In this document: positions 33,538 to 34,586 of the stretch, piece after piece | How positions within the stretch are numbered: the first letter of the stretch is position 1 | Layout of the letters: the number at the start of each line of letters is the position of its first letter | From: Flaviaestuariibacter sp. | GTDB taxonomy: Bacteria > Bacteroidota > Bacteroidia > Chitinophagales > Chitinophagaceae | Direction: 5' to 3' | NCBI GenBank assembly: GCA_028288515.1 | Contig: JAQBNP010000149.1 | Location: forward strand, 1 to 34,586 | DNA length: 34,586 nt | Program-made: the position numbers and the translations under genes | The notes under the pieces: model-generated | What the model was told of the DNA's origin: nothing | Databases searched by the model: none | What the model saw: the letters and a program-made list of their open reading frames with translations, nothing else

Positions 33538-34326
33538 ATGGCCCACGAAATAGACTACCGCATCCACGGTGAAGAAATGCAATGCGTGGAGATCGAGCTC
33601 GACCCCAGCGAAACTGCCATCGCCGAAAGCGGCGCCTTCATGATGATGGACGACGGCATCGAGATGCAGACCATCTTCGGCGACGGAAGCCAGTCACAGG
33701 GCAGCGGCCTCCTCGGCAAGCTCTTCTCCGCCGGAAAGCGTGTCCTCACCGGTGAAAGCCTCTTCATGACCGCTTTCACCAACATCGATACAGGCAAGCG
33801 CCGCGTGTCATTTGCGTCTCCCTATCCGGGAAAGATCATCGCACTCGACCTGCTGCGTCTCGGCGGCCGCATGATCTGCCAGAAGGATGCCTTTCTGTGT
33901 GCCGCCAAAGGAGTCAGTGTGGGCATCGAGTTCCAGCGTCGCCTCGGTACGGGACTCTTCGGTGGCGAAGGCTTCATCATGCAAAAGCTCGAGGGAGACG
34001 GCATGGCATTCGTCCACGCCGGGGGACATATCATCCAGAAAGACCTGCGGCAGGGCGAGATCCTCAAGATCGATACCGGCTGCATTGTTGCCTTCACCCC
34101 AACCTGCGACTACGATATCCAGTTTGTTGGCGGCATCCGCAATACCTTCTTCGGGGGCGAGGGTCTTTTCTTCGCCACCCTCCGGGGGCCGGGCACCGTC
34201 TGGATCCAGTCACTCCCCATCAGCCGGCTTGCCAGCCGCGTGCTGCAGTACGGCACCACGCAGCGTAAGGAAGAAGGCGGCATCCTGGGCGGCATCGGGA
34301 ACATGATCGATGGAGATGGATGGTGA
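33538..34326 (+). CDS. TIGR00266/AIM24 family protein
   Basis: A 262-residue protein with a double beta-roll layout: [23 protein letters not shown], a [24 protein letters not shown] loop, [14 protein letters not shown], then the second half with [86 protein letters not shown]. This is the pattern of the TIGR00266 family, related to mitochondrial AIM24; its role in bacteria is unknown. The ORF track runs 149 codons further upstream through the tandem array, but [11 protein letters not shown] at 33538 is the conserved start and has a -7 box just before it. Confidence 0.92.
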   Translation: MAHEIDYRIHGEEMQCVEIELDPSETAIAESGAFMMMDDGIEMQTIFGDGSQSQGSGLLGKLFSAGKRVLTGESLFMTAFTNIDTGKRRVSFASPYPGKIIALDLLRLGGRMICQKDAFLCAAKGVSVGIEFQRRLGTGLFGGEGFIMQKLEGDGMAFVHAGGHIIQKDLRQGEILKIDTGCIVAFTPTCDYDIQFVGGIRNTFFGGEGLFFATLRGPGTVWIQSLPISRLASRVLQYGTTQRKEEGGILGGIGNMIDGDGW

Positions 34327-34330
34327 GAGT

Positions 34331-34410
34331 GATTCTAAATTTTCGATTCTTAATTTACGATTTTAGATTGGCAAAATCTGCAAGTGCAGATTGGCAATTG
34401 CAGATTCTTG
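34331..34410. repeat. AT-rich inverted repeats and TGCAGATT hairpins
   Basis: GATTCTAAATTTTCGATTC and TTTACGATTTTAGATTG form a loose inverted repeat; next to it AATCTGCA-AG-TGCAGATT (34375-34392) is a perfect 8-bp-arm palindrome, and AATTGCAGATT repeats one arm again at about 34395. No T-run follows, so not a simple terminator. Part of the intergenic repeat filler. Confidence 0.5.
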
Positions 34411-34413
34411 CGC

Positions 34414-34448
34414 ATTCACCATTCACCACTCACCACTCACCATTCGTA
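34414..34448. repeat. ATTCACN/ACTCACC heptamer repeat
   Basis: ATTCACC, ATTCACC, ACTCACC, ACTCACC and ATTCGTA units without gaps, the same family as 4556-4576 and 29973-30009. Confidence 0.65.
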
Positions 34449-34529
34449 GTGCATTCGTAGTTCATTCATATTTCAGCCGTACCATACTCATAGATAACTC
34501 AGACCAGACTCATAGCACACACATACCTG

Positions 34530-34586
34530 CTTCGGACACCCTTCGGTCATGCTTCGGTCATCCTTCGGTGATCCTTCGGTGATCCT
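34530..34586. repeat. 11-bp tandem repeat CTTCGGTSATC running off the window
   Basis: Five consecutive units, CTTCGGACACC, CTTCGGTCATG, CTTCGGTCATC, CTTCGGTGATC and CTTCGGTGATC, then CT at the window end. The copies become more alike towards the edge, so the array probably continues outside. Confidence 0.75.

Noticed and set aside
32940-33539. 199-residue minus-strand Pro-rich ORF (LPNPPR repeats)
   Set aside because: Open only because the 21-bp unit has no stops in this frame; other frames are equally open and no start signal or domain is present.

Overview
The window reads as chromosomal DNA of a Bacteroidota bacterium, most likely a GC-rich member of the Chitinophagaceae or a close relative. 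Three things point there: protein families typical of the phylum (HD-PycTM fusion, DUF1015 near serC, a paired Ferritin_2-type set, a TetR/TolC/MFP/RND efflux operon, an M16 double-module protease), upstream TAnnTTTG boxes (the Bacteroidota -7 promoter element) with few Shine-Dalgarno sequences, and intergenic spaces filled with short degenerate repeats such as ATTCACN heptamers. No tRNA, rRNA, CRISPR array, transposase or phage gene was seen, so this looks like ordinary core plus soft-accessory chromosome.

Layout. 0-4.6 kb: a minus-strand pair (SdiA-regulated-like lipoprotein, then a metallophosphoesterase cut by the window edge), and divergently an HD hydrolase fused to a Pycsar-type transmembrane domain, followed by 800 bp of repeat-rich non-coding DNA. 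4.6-9.1 kb: 2-oxoacid:ferredoxin oxidoreductase alpha subunit (korA type, no beta subunit beside it), a PAP2 phosphatase, a 33-residue membrane miniprotein with its own terminator, a single-domain response regulator and an OsmC-type peroxiredoxin. 9.1-12 kb: an outer-membrane beta-barrel-like protein and four consecutive small, extremely hydrophilic low-complexity proteins. 12.2-20.1 kb: mostly minus-strand housekeeping genes (long-chain acyl-CoA synthetase, TPR protein, DUF1015, serC, zinc-dependent phospholipase C/S1-P1-like protein, DUF502 membrane protein) with one plus-strand lipoprotein. 20.2-27.1 kb: a tetR-tolC-MFP-RND efflux operon divergent from DUF502 and closed by a strong terminator. 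27.3-29.7 kb: two exported ferritin-like proteins, a small conserved-looking protein and an ORF broken by an amber codon. 30-34.6 kb: a large periplasmic M16 protease, a 21-bp-period repeat array, a TIGR00266/AIM24 protein and a repeat-filled right end.

How the genes fit together: several products have a stress or envelope flavour (OsmC, four hydrophilin-like proteins, the two ferritin-like proteins, the efflux pump, lipid-phosphate and phospholipase enzymes), but apart from the efflux operon, the ferritin pair, the DUF502/phospholipase overlap and the lipoprotein/phosphoesterase pair there is no sign that they form one system. The most promising leads for something little described are the HD-PycTM fusion and the low-complexity protein cluster. 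All calls come from reading the sequence; no database search was run, and lineage and family names are from recognition of motifs.
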